Shown piece after piece: positions 25,624 to 34,792 of a stretch of DNA of 64,000 nt (positions are counted from its first letter, which is position 1; each line of letters begins with the position of its first letter). The DNA comes from Bergeyella_A cardium (GTDB lineage Bacteria; Bacteroidota; Bacteroidia; Flavobacteriales; Weeksellaceae). The notes beneath the pieces were generated by a model. It saw only the letters and a list, made by a program, of their open reading frames with translations. It was not told the origin of the DNA and made no database searches. Position numbers and translations under genes: made by a program. Where the stretch lies: assembly GCF_030012605.2 (NCBI RefSeq), contig NZ_CP114055.2; one strand, given 5' to 3'.

Positions 25624-26883
25624 CTAACTTTTAAGCACTTCTTCTACCACTGTTTGCAAGACCTTTTCACTGACGAAATTAATGAAGTCTTCCCGCTCCA
25701 AGTGGGGTAAAAAAAGCTTGTGTGTGCTTTCTTTCTCACCAATTCTTACCGAATAATAGACCAAACCGATGGAATTATTGTACTGGTCGGTATTAGGACC
25801 TGCAACTCCTGTGGTGGATACAGAAATATCAGTGCCGAAGAGCTGCTGACAGCCTTTTGCCATCGCTTGGGATACTTCAGCCGAAACCACCGTATGCTTC
25901 TCTATAATGGAAGGCGCTACACCGAGTATTTTCGCCTTCATCTCGGGGGAGTAGGTACAAACGCCACCAGCGAAATAAGCCGAGCTGCCAGAAACCGATG
26001 TGAGCAGTTTAGAGATCGCCCCTCCCGTACAGCTCTCGGCAGTGGAAATGGTCATTTTCCTTGAGATGAGGAGGTCTTTTACGATATCCTGTATCCTGTC
26101 ATTAGCCTCAGAGATAATGCTGGTGCCGAGCAGAGATTTCAGCTTCTGTATTTCGATTTTGAGCTGTTTTTGGAGCTCGATTTCTGTGCTTCCTTTTGCT
26201 GTAATTCGCAGTTTTATCCTATTTCCTACGGGAAGGTATGAGAGGGACAGGCTCTTGGGGAGGTGGGTTTCCCAGTCTTCAATTTTGTGGGACAATGCAC
26301 TCTCGGGGATTCCTACAACCGAAACTACGGCAGTGAGTATGGAATGCAGCCCAAAACGAGATTTGAGAAGCGGGATGATTTTCTCTTTGATGAGAGGCTT
26401 TACTTCAAAGGGTACGCCTGGCAGGCAGAAGATGAGCTTATCATTATCATCTATCAGCTGGCAGGGAGCAGTGCCGTGCTCATTCTTTAAGACTTCGGCG
26501 CCCTCTAAAACCATTGCCTGATTTCTATTAAGGTCTAAAATCTCGGCTCTGCCTCTCTTTTCCAAGAATATTTTAAGCTGAGCAAACACCTCATCATTAA
26601 AAACAAGCTTGCGATTGAAGAATCGGGAATATGCCTCTAATGTTTTATCATCTTTGGTCGGCCCGAGCCCTCCCGTAGATATGATAATATCAGCGAGGGA
26701 AAGGCTTTCTTTCAAAGTTTTTTCTATGATTTCAGCCTCATCGGATATGGTATAGATTTGCTTGGTTTCTATCCCGATGCCCCTCAATTCATTCGCTATA
26801 TAATGAGAATTCGTATCGAGAGTATTTCCCGAAAGGAGCTCATCTCCTATGCAAATAATAACGGCTTGTACTGGTCTGCTCAT
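25624..26883 (-). CDS. cinA: CinA family nicotinamide-nucleotide amidase
   Basis: The 419-residue protein has an N-terminal molybdopterin-binding-like domain (about 1-170; GDELLSGNTLDTN, STGGLGPTKDDKT) with a COG1058-type pyrophosphatase role, and a C-terminal CinA domain (about 260-419) with STAESCTGG and the SxxxTGVAGP segment, which deamidates NMN to NaMN. This recycles pyridine nucleotides; the old link to competence is mostly historical. The start overlaps the rhomboid gene stop by four bases, so they share a transcript. Confidence 0.93.
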   Translation of the reverse strand: MSRPVQAVIICIGDELLSGNTLDTNSHYIANELRGIGIETKQIYTISDEAEIIEKTLKESLSLADIIISTGGLGPTKDDKTLEAYSRFFNRKLVFNDEVFAQLKIFLEKRGRAEILDLNRNQAMVLEGAEVLKNEHGTAPCQLIDDNDKLIFCLPGVPFEVKPLIKEKIIPLLKSRFGLHSILTAVVSVVGIPESALSHKIEDWETHLPKSLSLSYLPVGNRIKLRITAKGSTEIELQKQLKIEIQKLKSLLGTSIISEANDRIQDIVKDLLISRKMTISTAESCTGGAISKLLTSVSGSSAYFAGGVCTYSPEMKAKILGVAPSIIEKHTVVSAEVSQAMAKGCQQLFGTDISVSTTGVAGPNTDQYNNSIGLVYYSVRIGEKESTHKLFLPHLEREDFINFVSEKVLQTVVEEVLKS

Positions 26884-27545
26884 CTTCGTTTGTTCTTAAA
26901 GAGGATATAGGCGAGGTAGAGAATCGGGATAAGCATTATGATGAGGTATAATCCATTCTCTATCGCCGATTGAGTAGCTGCAATGAATATATAAACCAGT
27001 CCGAAGACTGCACCTCCCAAGTGGGCGGAGTGCCCCAGATTGTCCCAAGGCTTTGGGCGGAGGAGCATATAAACCGAGTAGGAAAAATAGAGCGTGCCAA
27101 ACAGCCAGCCAGGGAGAAAATTCACACTAATACCATCTGGATTGAGGGCGATGGCAGCAAAAATAACCCCAGAGACCGCTCCCGAAGCACCGATAGCGGA
27201 ATACCAAGGCTGATCCTTATATAAAAACAGGCTGAAAGCATTCCCCAAGAGCATTGAACCGAAATAAATAATGAGGAAGCCACCCGCTCCGAATGCAGCG
27301 CTCACAATCCCTTGGAAGAAGTAAAGCGAGAGCATATTAAATATAAAGTGCATCCAGTCAGCGTGGAGAAATCCCGAGCTGATAAGCCTGTAATACTCCC
27401 GCTTCTGGCGAATAGCCCCTACGCTAAACTTATACTGCTCAAAAAACAAGGGTTCATTAAAACCTCTGTAAGAAAAAATCGCCGTAATGGCTATAATTAC
27501 CAATCCCGCTAAAGTCATACGCATTATTCTTTTAAAACTGCGCAA
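26880..27545 (-). CDS. Rhomboid family intramembrane serine protease
   Basis: The 221-residue protein has six membrane helices. It carries the rhomboid signature HFIFNMLSLYFF (about 66-77), the catalytic serine in GASGAVSG (about 118-125) and the catalytic His in SAHLGGAVFG (about 172-181). It cuts membrane proteins within the bilayer; the substrate is unknown. It is the first gene of a pair with cinA. A TACTTTTG box at 27543-27550 touches its start codon. Confidence 0.92.
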   Translation of the reverse strand: MRSFKRIMRMTLAGLVIIAITAIFSYRGFNEPLFFEQYKFSVGAIRQKREYYRLISSGFLHADWMHFIFNMLSLYFFQGIVSAAFGAGGFLIIYFGSMLLGNAFSLFLYKDQPWYSAIGASGAVSGVIFAAIALNPDGISVNFLPGWLFGTLYFSYSVYMLLRPKPWDNLGHSAHLGGAVFGLVYIFIAATQSAIENGLYLIIMLIPILYLAYILFKNKRR

Positions 27546-28065
27546 AAGTAAGGAATTCTAAAGCAATTGGCACTCGTTAGCACACCTTGCAGGTGGTGCA
27601 CTTAGCCACTAGCGTGAAGCTACAGAGTAGAAAGAGTAGATGTGTATATAGACTTGCAGGTGGCGCACTTAGCCACTAGCGTGGGGGTACAGCTTCCAGC
27701 TGAGGAACTTAGCCGTAGCACGGCAGGCAATTTTTTCCAACTAATTTCAGGAAACCCACTAGCGTGGGGAGCAATTTTTCCAACTAATTTTAGGAAATTT
27801 TCTGTCCGTGCGCTCGGGCAAGCAATTTCCTGATGGCGAAAGTCTCTCCGCGAGCTCGTTCGGGAAATTTCCTGAAAAATATGCTTTAAACTACGGTGTA
27901 TAGGGGTTTTTGATGATTGTTTTGCGTGCAATTTATGATAAAAAAAAGGGTTAAAAACTCTCCGCTGAGCTGTCCGAGCGCTCGGATGGACTTTTGTAAA
28001 AAAAGTGCCTCACCGGCTACAGTCTAATTGCCTGCCACGCTGTGGTTGCCTCACCGGCTACGGTG
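27546..28065. repeat. Intergenic cluster of short hairpins (CCAC-TAGC-GTGG family)
   Basis: This gap has no plausible gene. It is filled with small palindromes: CACCTTGCAGGTG (27583), CCACTAGCGTG (27606), CCACTAGCGTGG (27673), CAGCTTCCAGCTG (27690), GCCGTAGCACGGC (27712), CCCACTAGCGTGGG (27755), TCCGAGCGCTCGGA (27973), CCACGCTGTGG (28035) and CACCGGCTACGGTG (28052). Most have 4-5 bp stems with loop TAGC or AGC. Many centres lie near multiples of 21-22 bp. A related 27-28 bp sequence occurs twice (27727-27754 and 27770-27796). The last element overlaps the end of parC, whose TAG stop comes from the repeat. Confidence 0.75.
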
Positions 28066-30637
28066 TGGGCTCATCAAACAGTTCGCCTATAATGCCTTCT
28101 TCGGGGATTTCATCTGAAGAATGAGGGGAGGTTTCGTCCTCTGTAAGGAGGTCTTCCTCATCGGGTTCTGGGATATTGATGTTGATGGATTTTATCTTGT
28201 CCTTGACGAACTGATTGCCTATGGCTTTAATCCCTTTTATGGCAATGAAGTCGTCTATGTTCACGGTTTCGGGGTCTTTTTCCTTGCCCGATTTATCCTT
28301 AGCGAAGATAATCTCCGCTGTGCAACCATCGGAAGTGCCTACAAACTCGATGAAAGACTTAGGATGCTCGCTCGGCATAAAGGTTTGGAGGTTGGGGGTG
28401 TTCTCCAGCAGGAAGCGCTTGATGAAATAGATTTTCTTCTCGCCATCATAGTAGATGCAGGAGATGGGCTGCTGTGGTTTCCATTTTTCGAGGATGAGGT
28501 ACTCATCATCAAAGCGATTACTCAGGTCAAAGCTCAGGAGCTTGGCTTCGCCTTTGGAGGTAATGCTAAGGATTTTATCTTGCCCTTTAAAAGTACCGAG
28601 CAGGGTACCTCTACCATCGGCATTGAGCCTTCGCACGGTATCATCAAACCATATTTTTCTCGGGGCAAGGGTGGAGATTCCCTCTTCCTTTAAATCGATT
28701 TTCTTAATGGCATATTTGGTTACGAGATTGCCTCTTGAGTTTCGCCCCTTTATGGCAAGCTCGGAGAAGTCTATCTCCAATCGTTGCTTGCGAATCCTTG
28801 CATTAGGCTTGAGAATGACGCTTACAATCTCGGCTTCTCCATTGGGGTTTGCAGAGAAATACAAGACTTCGGAACCCTTTTTATCCGATGCTAAAGGATA
28901 TTCGGTATTTCGTGTAATGGAGGTTACGGAGAAGCGCTTCATATAGTACGGACCGAGCTTTCCCTCACGGTAAATCATATTATAAACGGTGCGGGAGTCG
29001 TTCTTCTTCCATATTCCGACAAAGAGAATATCCTTACCGACGAAGGTTTTCTGATCTACTTTTACTACCTGCATTGTGCCATCTTTTCGGAAGACGATGA
29101 TGTCGTCTATATCTGAGCAATCGAACAAGTAATCATCTTTTCTCAACGCTGTTCCAACGAAGCCTTCGGAATAGTTGGCATAGAATTTAATATTGGCTAC
29201 GGCTACTTTTGTGGCATCTATGGTGTCAAAAATCCTTAGCTCGGTTCTGCGCTCCCTTTCCTTTCCGAATTTCTTCTGTATGCTGAGGTAATAGTCTATG
29301 GCGTACTGCACAAGGTGCTCGAGGTTGTATTTTGCTTTCTCTATCTTGTCTTCAAGTGCTGCGATGTTTTCTCTGAACTTATCCAAATCAAATCGTGAAA
29401 TTCTCTTAATGCGAATCTCTGTCAACTTGATGATATCCTCTGTGGTAACCTTGCGGAGGAGGTGCCCAGTGTGTGGTTTTAGTCCATTGTCTATGGTGGT
29501 GAGCACCTCTTCCCAGCTCTTTACTTCTTCTATATCGTGATAGATTCTGTTCTCGATAAAGATTCTTTCGAGTGATGCAAAATGCCAGCTCTCTTGTAGC
29601 TCTCCGAGTTCTATTTCCAATTCTTTTTTGAGGAGTGAAACCGTGTGGTCGGTATTCAATTTCAGGATTTCCGAAACGGAGGTGAAGACAGGTTTATCCC
29701 CGATAATAACGCAGGCATTAGGCGAAAGGGTTACCTGGCAGTCCGTAAAGGCGTAGAGCGCATCTATCATCTTATCTGGAGAGACATCATTGTGCAAATG
29801 GATGATAATCTCCACCTTATCCGATGTATTATCTTCTATCTTTTTTATTTTGATTTTCCCCTTCTCATTTGCCTTTATAATGGAGTCTATTAAATCGCCT
29901 GTGGTTTTGGAGAACGGCAGTTCGGAGATGATGAGCGTATGCTTATCCTGCTGGGTAATCTTGGCACGGACTCTTACTTTGCCTCCGCGCTTACCGTCAT
30001 TATACTCAGAGACATCCAAAAGACCCGCCGTTTGAAAGTCTGGAAACAGCTCAAAACTCTTCCCTTTGAGATAGGCAACCGACGCATTGATGAGCTCATT
30101 AAAATTATGCGGGAGAATTTTTGTAGAAAGTCCTACCCCAATGCCCTCCACTCCCTGAGCGAGCAAAAGAGGGAATTTTACAGGTAAATCTACGGGCTCA
30201 TTATTTCGCCCGTCGTAGGATTTTACCCATTCGGTTGTTTTTGGATTGAAGACCACTTCCAATGCAAAAGGCGTGAGACGAGCTTCTATATATCGGGCTG
30301 CAGCTGCCGAATCTCCAGTGTAGATATTTCCCCAGTTCCCTTGGGTATCTATCAGCAGTTCCTTTTGACCAATCTGCACCATAGCATCGGTGATGGAAGC
30401 ATCCCCGTGAGGGTGATACTTCATCGTATTACCGACGATATTTGCAACTTTATTGTATCTGCCGTCTTCCAGCTCGCGCATAGAGTGCATGATACGGCGC
30501 TGAACGGGCTTAAAACCATCATAAACAGATGGAATGGCACGGTCTAAAATCACATAAGAGGCGTAATCAAGAAACCAATCTTGATAAAGCCCAGATATTT
30601 TTTTTAAAGTTTCTTCTTTATGTTCGTTTTCTTGCAT
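28058..30637 (-). CDS. parC: DNA topoisomerase IV subunit A
   Basis: The breakage-and-reunion subunit that, with ParE, separates linked daughter chromosomes. The 859-residue protein has the GyrA/ParC N-terminal domain with HPHGDASITDAM (75-86) and the catalytic Tyr in AARYIEARLTPF (Tyr116), a coiled-coil arm (about 390-470) and a C-terminal beta-propeller. An acidic tail closes it. It starts directly after the DUF389 gene stop and belongs to the parE operon. Its stop codon lies inside a CACCGTAGCCGGTG hairpin repeat. GyrA was considered, but the partner and operon favour ParC. Confidence 0.9.
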   Translation of the reverse strand: MQENEHKEETLKKISGLYQDWFLDYASYVILDRAIPSVYDGFKPVQRRIMHSMRELEDGRYNKVANIVGNTMKYHPHGDASITDAMVQIGQKELLIDTQGNWGNIYTGDSAAAARYIEARLTPFALEVVFNPKTTEWVKSYDGRNNEPVDLPVKFPLLLAQGVEGIGVGLSTKILPHNFNELINASVAYLKGKSFELFPDFQTAGLLDVSEYNDGKRGGKVRVRAKITQQDKHTLIISELPFSKTTGDLIDSIIKANEKGKIKIKKIEDNTSDKVEIIIHLHNDVSPDKMIDALYAFTDCQVTLSPNACVIIGDKPVFTSVSEILKLNTDHTVSLLKKELEIELGELQESWHFASLERIFIENRIYHDIEEVKSWEEVLTTIDNGLKPHTGHLLRKVTTEDIIKLTEIRIKRISRFDLDKFRENIAALEDKIEKAKYNLEHLVQYAIDYYLSIQKKFGKERERRTELRIFDTIDATKVAVANIKFYANYSEGFVGTALRKDDYLFDCSDIDDIIVFRKDGTMQVVKVDQKTFVGKDILFVGIWKKNDSRTVYNMIYREGKLGPYYMKRFSVTSITRNTEYPLASDKKGSEVLYFSANPNGEAEIVSVILKPNARIRKQRLEIDFSELAIKGRNSRGNLVTKYAIKKIDLKEEGISTLAPRKIWFDDTVRRLNADGRGTLLGTFKGQDKILSITSKGEAKLLSFDLSNRFDDEYLILEKWKPQQPISCIYYDGEKKIYFIKRFLLENTPNLQTFMPSEHPKSFIEFVGTSDGCTAEIIFAKDKSGKEKDPETVNIDDFIAIKGIKAIGNQFVKDKIKSININIPEPDEEDLLTEDETSPHSSDEIPEEGIIGELFDEPTP

Positions 30638-31927
30638 TTATTTTGTGTTTATCAGTCTGATATTTTGGTCGTTTAACTTGGTTTGAAGCCATTTTTTCAG
30701 CTTTTCTTCATCCAGCTTCTCTTTTTCTTTGATTTGGTAGATGACAGTATTTTCCTGTTTACGCGAATCTTTTTCGTAACTGTTTAGTTTTCCGATAGAT
30801 ATGTTTTCTACCTCTGGGAAAATGATTCTGAGTTCTTTGATGAGCTGTCGGTCATCAAATTTGTATTCATTCAGTTCCGAAGTAAGATTTTGGATGATGA
30901 TATCTTTTTCAGAGAAATCCTTGTTCTGCTTGTTGATTTCAGCTAAAATTTCACTTTTTAGATTAGATGAATTATTTTTTATCAGGAGTTTTGTATCCTT
31001 GATTTCGTAGCTGTCGGCAAGTTTTTTGTTAAGCGCTTGAATTTCAATGCTGTCCATTCGCTGGTTTAGTAAAACCAATTCTATGGTTTTTGGTGTTTCA
31101 TTTTTGTTTATTTTCTTATAAATCACCGTGTGCCCTTTGTCTGTAAATTCATTTTTGATGAAATTTTCTACATTTTTAGTATATTTATTATCACTAATGA
31201 GACGGTAAGCCAAGAAAATACTTGGAACAATCATAATAGTAAACAAAATGTAAATGGAATATTTTACTTTTCTGTCAAATTTTTCGTCCTGAGTAGAAAC
31301 AGGTTTGTATTTAAGGAATTTAACAATAGTAAATGTAGCAATGGCGATGAAGAAGCAGTTGATAGAATATAAATACAAGGCTCCAGCAAAAAACTTAAAA
31401 TTGAAAGTTGCCAGCCCAAAACCTGCCGTACAAAGAGGCGGCATAAGCGCTGTGGCAATAGCTACCCCAGGGATAGGGTTTCCTTTTTCTACACGGGTGA
31501 TGGAAATTACTCCTACAATTCCACCAATGAAAGCAATTAAAACATCATAAATATTAGGTGATGTTCTGGCCAAAATCTCAGATTGAGCCTCTTTAAAGGG
31601 ACTGAGAGTAAAGTAAATCGCAGAGACTAAAAGACTCACGATAGTAGCCGTAAGTAGGTTTTTTCCTGATTTTTTTAGAAGAGTTAAATCATAAATGGCA
31701 AGGGCAACCCCAATTCCTACGATAGGTCCCATAAGTGGAGAAATCAGCATGGCGCCGATAATCACAGCTGTGGAATTGACATTCAGACCAATAGATGCAA
31801 TGAATATAGCACATGCCAAAATCCAAAGATTAGCCCCTTTGAATGAAATGTTTTTTAAGACATCTTGTAAAACCTTGTCTTGTTTCTCTTCTCCTTCGTG
31901 TAAGTTAAATAAATTATGTCGTTTCAT
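30638..31927 (-). CDS. DUF389 (TIGR00341-type) membrane protein
   Basis: The 429-residue protein has an N-terminal DUF389 membrane domain (about 28-220; motifs IASIGLNVNSTAVIIGAMLISPLMGP and GNPIPGVAIATALMPPLCTAG in overlapping helices) with six or so helices, followed by a further helix and a soluble region with Lys/Glu-rich coiled-coil character (about 240-429). DUF389 proteins occur widely in bacteria and their activity is unknown. The gene lies between a small membrane protein gene and parC with no gap on either side, so it is co-transcribed with topoisomerase IV. Confidence 0.85.
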   Translation of the reverse strand: MKRHNLFNLHEGEEKQDKVLQDVLKNISFKGANLWILACAIFIASIGLNVNSTAVIIGAMLISPLMGPIVGIGVALAIYDLTLLKKSGKNLLTATIVSLLVSAIYFTLSPFKEAQSEILARTSPNIYDVLIAFIGGIVGVISITRVEKGNPIPGVAIATALMPPLCTAGFGLATFNFKFFAGALYLYSINCFFIAIATFTIVKFLKYKPVSTQDEKFDRKVKYSIYILFTIMIVPSIFLAYRLISDNKYTKNVENFIKNEFTDKGHTVIYKKINKNETPKTIELVLLNQRMDSIEIQALNKKLADSYEIKDTKLLIKNNSSNLKSEILAEINKQNKDFSEKDIIIQNLTSELNEYKFDDRQLIKELRIIFPEVENISIGKLNSYEKDSRKQENTVIYQIKEKEKLDEEKLKKWLQTKLNDQNIRLINTK

Positions 31928-31932
31928 ACTAT

Positions 31933-32481
31933 CTATTTTTCGTTATCTGTATTTTCTTTATTTTCTTTATTTTCTTTATTTTCTTTATTTTCTTTATTTT
32001 CTTTATTTTCTTTATTTTCTTTATTGGCTTTTATTGTTCGTTGTAAAGAAAGTTTCAAATCCCTTATTTCACTGCTTGTAAGGTAAGAAATATCGTATTT
32101 TAGGACAATTTCATTTTTCTTTCTGCTCGTTATTTTTATGTGAAGTCTTTTGAACAGAACAGCATCAGTAATATCAAAAGAAATCAGTTTGTATTTAGGA
32201 AATTCATCTCTTGCTTCTCTTCCTAAAAAAGGAATTATGCTGTAATTTCTGAAATTGAGAGCTTCGCCATCGCTGTCGTACTCAAAAATCTGTTTTCTTC
32301 GGATGAAGTGCAGCCCAAAGGCCACGATATTAATAAGCAGGAAGAGGCTAGCTTTCCACCCGAGGGTATGGAGCTCAAACCTATCTGCAAAGAATATCAG
32401 AATACTCATCGCGAAAGAAAATATCACCAGTGTATTAATAAAATTATACAATGGTTCTTTTTTTCTGTTACTTAATCTCAT
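31933..32481 (-). CDS. Small two-helix membrane protein with KEN repeats
   Basis: A 182-residue protein with two membrane helices (about 13-32 and 42-60), a beta-rich soluble domain (about 65-145) like a PH-type fold, and a C-terminal tail of eight Lys-Glu-Asn triplets before TDNEK. I recognise no named family. The tail is coded by a 9-bp minisatellite whose copy number would change length without changing frame. It sits 35 bases after parE and 5 before the DUF389 gene. Confidence 0.8.
   Translation of the reverse strand: MRLSNRKKEPLYNFINTLVIFSFAMSILIFFADRFELHTLGWKASLFLLINIVAFGLHFIRRKQIFEYDSDGEALNFRNYSIIPFLGREARDEFPKYKLISFDITDAVLFKRLHIKITSRKKNEIVLKYDISYLTSSEIRDLKLSLQRTIKANKENKENKENKENKENKENKENKENTDNEK
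31952..32023. repeat. 9-bp minisatellite, eight perfect copies
   Basis: TTTTCTTTA repeated eight times without error (31952-32023), encoding Lys-Glu-Asn triplets on the minus strand. The perfect identity suggests recent slippage. Gain or loss of a unit keeps the reading frame. Confidence 0.95.
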
Positions 32482-32516
32482 CTGTGTTGTGTTTTTTATA
32501 AAGATTGATGGTAGAA

Positions 32517-34367
32517 TTAGCTCAGTGCTTCTTCTACCACTAAATTTTCCAAGATAAAGGACTGCCTATCGGGTGTATTTTTCCCCATATAGAATTCCAA
32601 TAGTTGGTCTATGGTCTGGTCTTTACCAATGACTACAGGCTCGAGGCGGATATCCTTTCCGATGAAATGTTTAAACTCGTCTGGTGATATCTCTCCAAGC
32701 CCTTTAAACCTCGTGATTTCTGGATTTTTCCCAAGCTCGCTGAGGGCTTTTATCCGCTCTTCTTCGGTATAGCAGTAGCGGGTTTCTTTTTTATTTCTCA
32801 CTCTGAAAAGCGGCGTCTGCAAGATGTAGAGATGCCCATTTTTTATCACATCAGGGAAAAATTGAAGGAAGAAAGTAATCATCAGCAGGCGAATGTGCAT
32901 ACCATCTACATCGGCATCGGTAGCGATGATAACTTGGTTGTATCTGAGGTCTTCCAGACTGTTTTCTATGTTGAGCGCTGCCTGCAAGAGGTTGAACTCT
33001 TCATTCTCATAGACTACTTTTTTGGTCAGTCCGTAGCAGTTTAGCGGCTTACCTTTTAGCGAGAAAACCGCCTGAGTTTCTACATCTCTGGACTTGGTAA
33101 TGGAGCCAGAAGCAGAATCACCCTCAGTGATGAAGATTTGTGTTTCGGATTTCCTCTGTGCTTTTTGGTCGTTGTAATGCTGTCGGCAGTCGCGCAGTTT
33201 TTTATTATGAAGAGAGACCTTTTTTGCTCTCTCCCGAGCTAATTTCTGTATGCCCGAGAGCTCCTTTCTTTCCCTTTCGGAGATCAGGATTTTCCTGTTG
33301 ATGGCTTCTGCTATTTCAGGGTTTTTATGGAGGAAATTGTCTAACTCTTTTTTTAGAAAATCAATAACGAATGACCTCACGCTTGTGCCACCAGGCGCCA
33401 TCTCATTAGAGCCGAGCTTCGTTTTGGTCTGAGATTCAAAAACAGGCTCTTCTACATTTACAGAGATCGCTGCAATGATGGATTTCCTCACATCCGAAGC
33501 ATCAAAATTTTTATTAAAGAACTCACGAATCGTTTTTACATAAGCCTCACGAAAGGCGTTGAGATGCGTACCGCCTTGGGTAGTATTCTGCCCATTGACG
33601 AAGGAAAAATAGGTCTCGGATTGTGATTTATCAGAATGGGTAATCGCAACCTCTATGTCTTCCCCTTTTAGGTGGATGATTGGGTAGAGAATCTCCTCGC
33701 CGATCTCCTCCGTTAGCAAATCTTTTAGCCCCTCTTCCGAATAATAAGCCTCTCCATTGAAAATAATTTTAAGACCAGGGTTCAGATAAGCATAATTTCT
33801 CAGCATTCGTTCGATGTACTCATTTCGGAATTTATAATTCACGAAAATCTCGGCATCGGGTACGAAACTAATCTCCGTACCGTTCTTTTCATTGGTTTCA
33901 GCGGTAGGGAAATCCTCTGTGAGGTTACCCTTTGAGAACTCGGCAGATTTCGTTTGCCCCTCTCTTACAGACTTCACCTTAAAGTAGGTCGAGAGCGCAT
34001 TCACCGCCTTTGTACCTACCCCGTTTAGCCCCACTGATTTTTTGAATGCCTTAGAGTCGTACTTCCCTCCTGTATTCATTTTGGAGACCACATCTACTAC
34101 CTTCCCGAGCGGGATACCTCTTCCGTAGTCTCGTACAGTGATTTTATCCTCATCCAGCTTTATTTCTATTCTCTTTCCAGCTTTCATTCGGAATTCGTCA
34201 ATCGAATTATCGATGACTTCTTTCAGCAGTATGTAGATTCCATCGTCTGCCGAAGAGCCATCGCCCAATTTCCCGATGTACATCCCTGGTCGTAGCCGCA
34301 CATGCTCCTGCCACTCCAGTGTACGAATATTTTCTTCCGAATAATTTGTCTGCTCTTTTGTGCTCAT
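32517..34367 (-). CDS. parE: DNA topoisomerase IV subunit B
   Basis: The ATPase subunit of topoisomerase IV. The 616-residue protein has the GHKL ATP-binding motifs EVIDNSIDE (about 50-58) and RDYGRGIP (about 79-86), a transducer domain, the TOPRIM start EGDSASGS (about 417-424) and the metal-binding DADVDGMHIRLL (about 495-506). It begins the operon containing the KEN-repeat protein, the DUF389 gene and parC. Its promoter lies just upstream. GyrB is the alternative; the length and partner support ParE. Confidence 0.92.
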   Translation of the reverse strand: MSTKEQTNYSEENIRTLEWQEHVRLRPGMYIGKLGDGSSADDGIYILLKEVIDNSIDEFRMKAGKRIEIKLDEDKITVRDYGRGIPLGKVVDVVSKMNTGGKYDSKAFKKSVGLNGVGTKAVNALSTYFKVKSVREGQTKSAEFSKGNLTEDFPTAETNEKNGTEISFVPDAEIFVNYKFRNEYIERMLRNYAYLNPGLKIIFNGEAYYSEEGLKDLLTEEIGEEILYPIIHLKGEDIEVAITHSDKSQSETYFSFVNGQNTTQGGTHLNAFREAYVKTIREFFNKNFDASDVRKSIIAAISVNVEEPVFESQTKTKLGSNEMAPGGTSVRSFVIDFLKKELDNFLHKNPEIAEAINRKILISERERKELSGIQKLARERAKKVSLHNKKLRDCRQHYNDQKAQRKSETQIFITEGDSASGSITKSRDVETQAVFSLKGKPLNCYGLTKKVVYENEEFNLLQAALNIENSLEDLRYNQVIIATDADVDGMHIRLLMITFFLQFFPDVIKNGHLYILQTPLFRVRNKKETRYCYTEEERIKALSELGKNPEITRFKGLGEISPDEFKHFIGKDIRLEPVVIGKDQTIDQLLEFYMGKNTPDRQSFILENLVVEEALS

Positions 34368-34395
34368 AAAGATGAAATCTTAAAACTGAATTGCA

Positions 34396-34426
34396 CAAAA
34401 GTAAATAAAACGATTGTAATAGACAA
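34396..34426 (-). promoter_or_regulatory. Promoter of the parE-parC operon
   Basis: Minus strand: TTG (34424-34426), 20-bp spacer, TACTTTTG (34396-34403), with the start codon 29 bases further on. Confidence 0.85.
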
Positions 34427-34523
34427 TTGATGAGCTGCGGGCTTTTGGTAAATAGCTATTAGTAAACCGATTGATAATATTTATCGTTTATCACTATTTC
34501 TTTGAGGAATTAATAATAAAATA

Positions 34524-34660
34524 ACCTGAATAGTTATAAGTGTTTAAGAAATTAATCTTGCGCATATTGCGTAAGAAAAATTTCATGTGAAAGTAGTCTC
34601 AAACAAGTTGCGCAAGATGAATTTCACGTGAAATTGATTACAAACAACCTGAAAAGAGAT
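34524..34660. repeat. Degenerate repeat array with 41-bp period, including a parS-like palindrome
   Basis: About three units of roughly 41 bp can be seen. TTGCG recurs at 34567 and 34608, TTTCATGTGAAA at 34581 and TTTCACGTGAAA at 34622, AAACAA at 34601 and 34642, and AACCTGAA near 34524 and 34646. The period is twice about 20.5 bp, close to the 21 bp of the other arrays. The palindrome AATTTCACGTGAAATT (34620-34635) matches the central 12 of the 16 bases of the bacterial parS consensus. The gap 34368-34792 contains no gene. Confidence 0.65.
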
Positions 34661-34792
34661 TTCCATTTTTTTTGTTCATTAAAATTTATCTATAAAATAT
34701 AGGCTTATATTACGATAAATAGAGCCTCCGAAGGGGGGAGGAGGCTATTTGCCATTCATCATAATGAGTAAAAAAGATGTAGCCTTCTTCGG

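Noticed and set aside
31695..32081. Plus-strand frame with many YFL triplets
   Set aside because: It is the reverse reading of the KEN minisatellite and of the DUF389 gene, and has no independent support.
28058..34367. Assignment of the two topoisomerase genes as gyrA and gyrB
   Set aside because: ParC and ParE are favoured by the beta-propeller form, the subunit B length of 616 residues and the shared operon. The decision was by eye; a tree with gyrase of the same genome would settle it.
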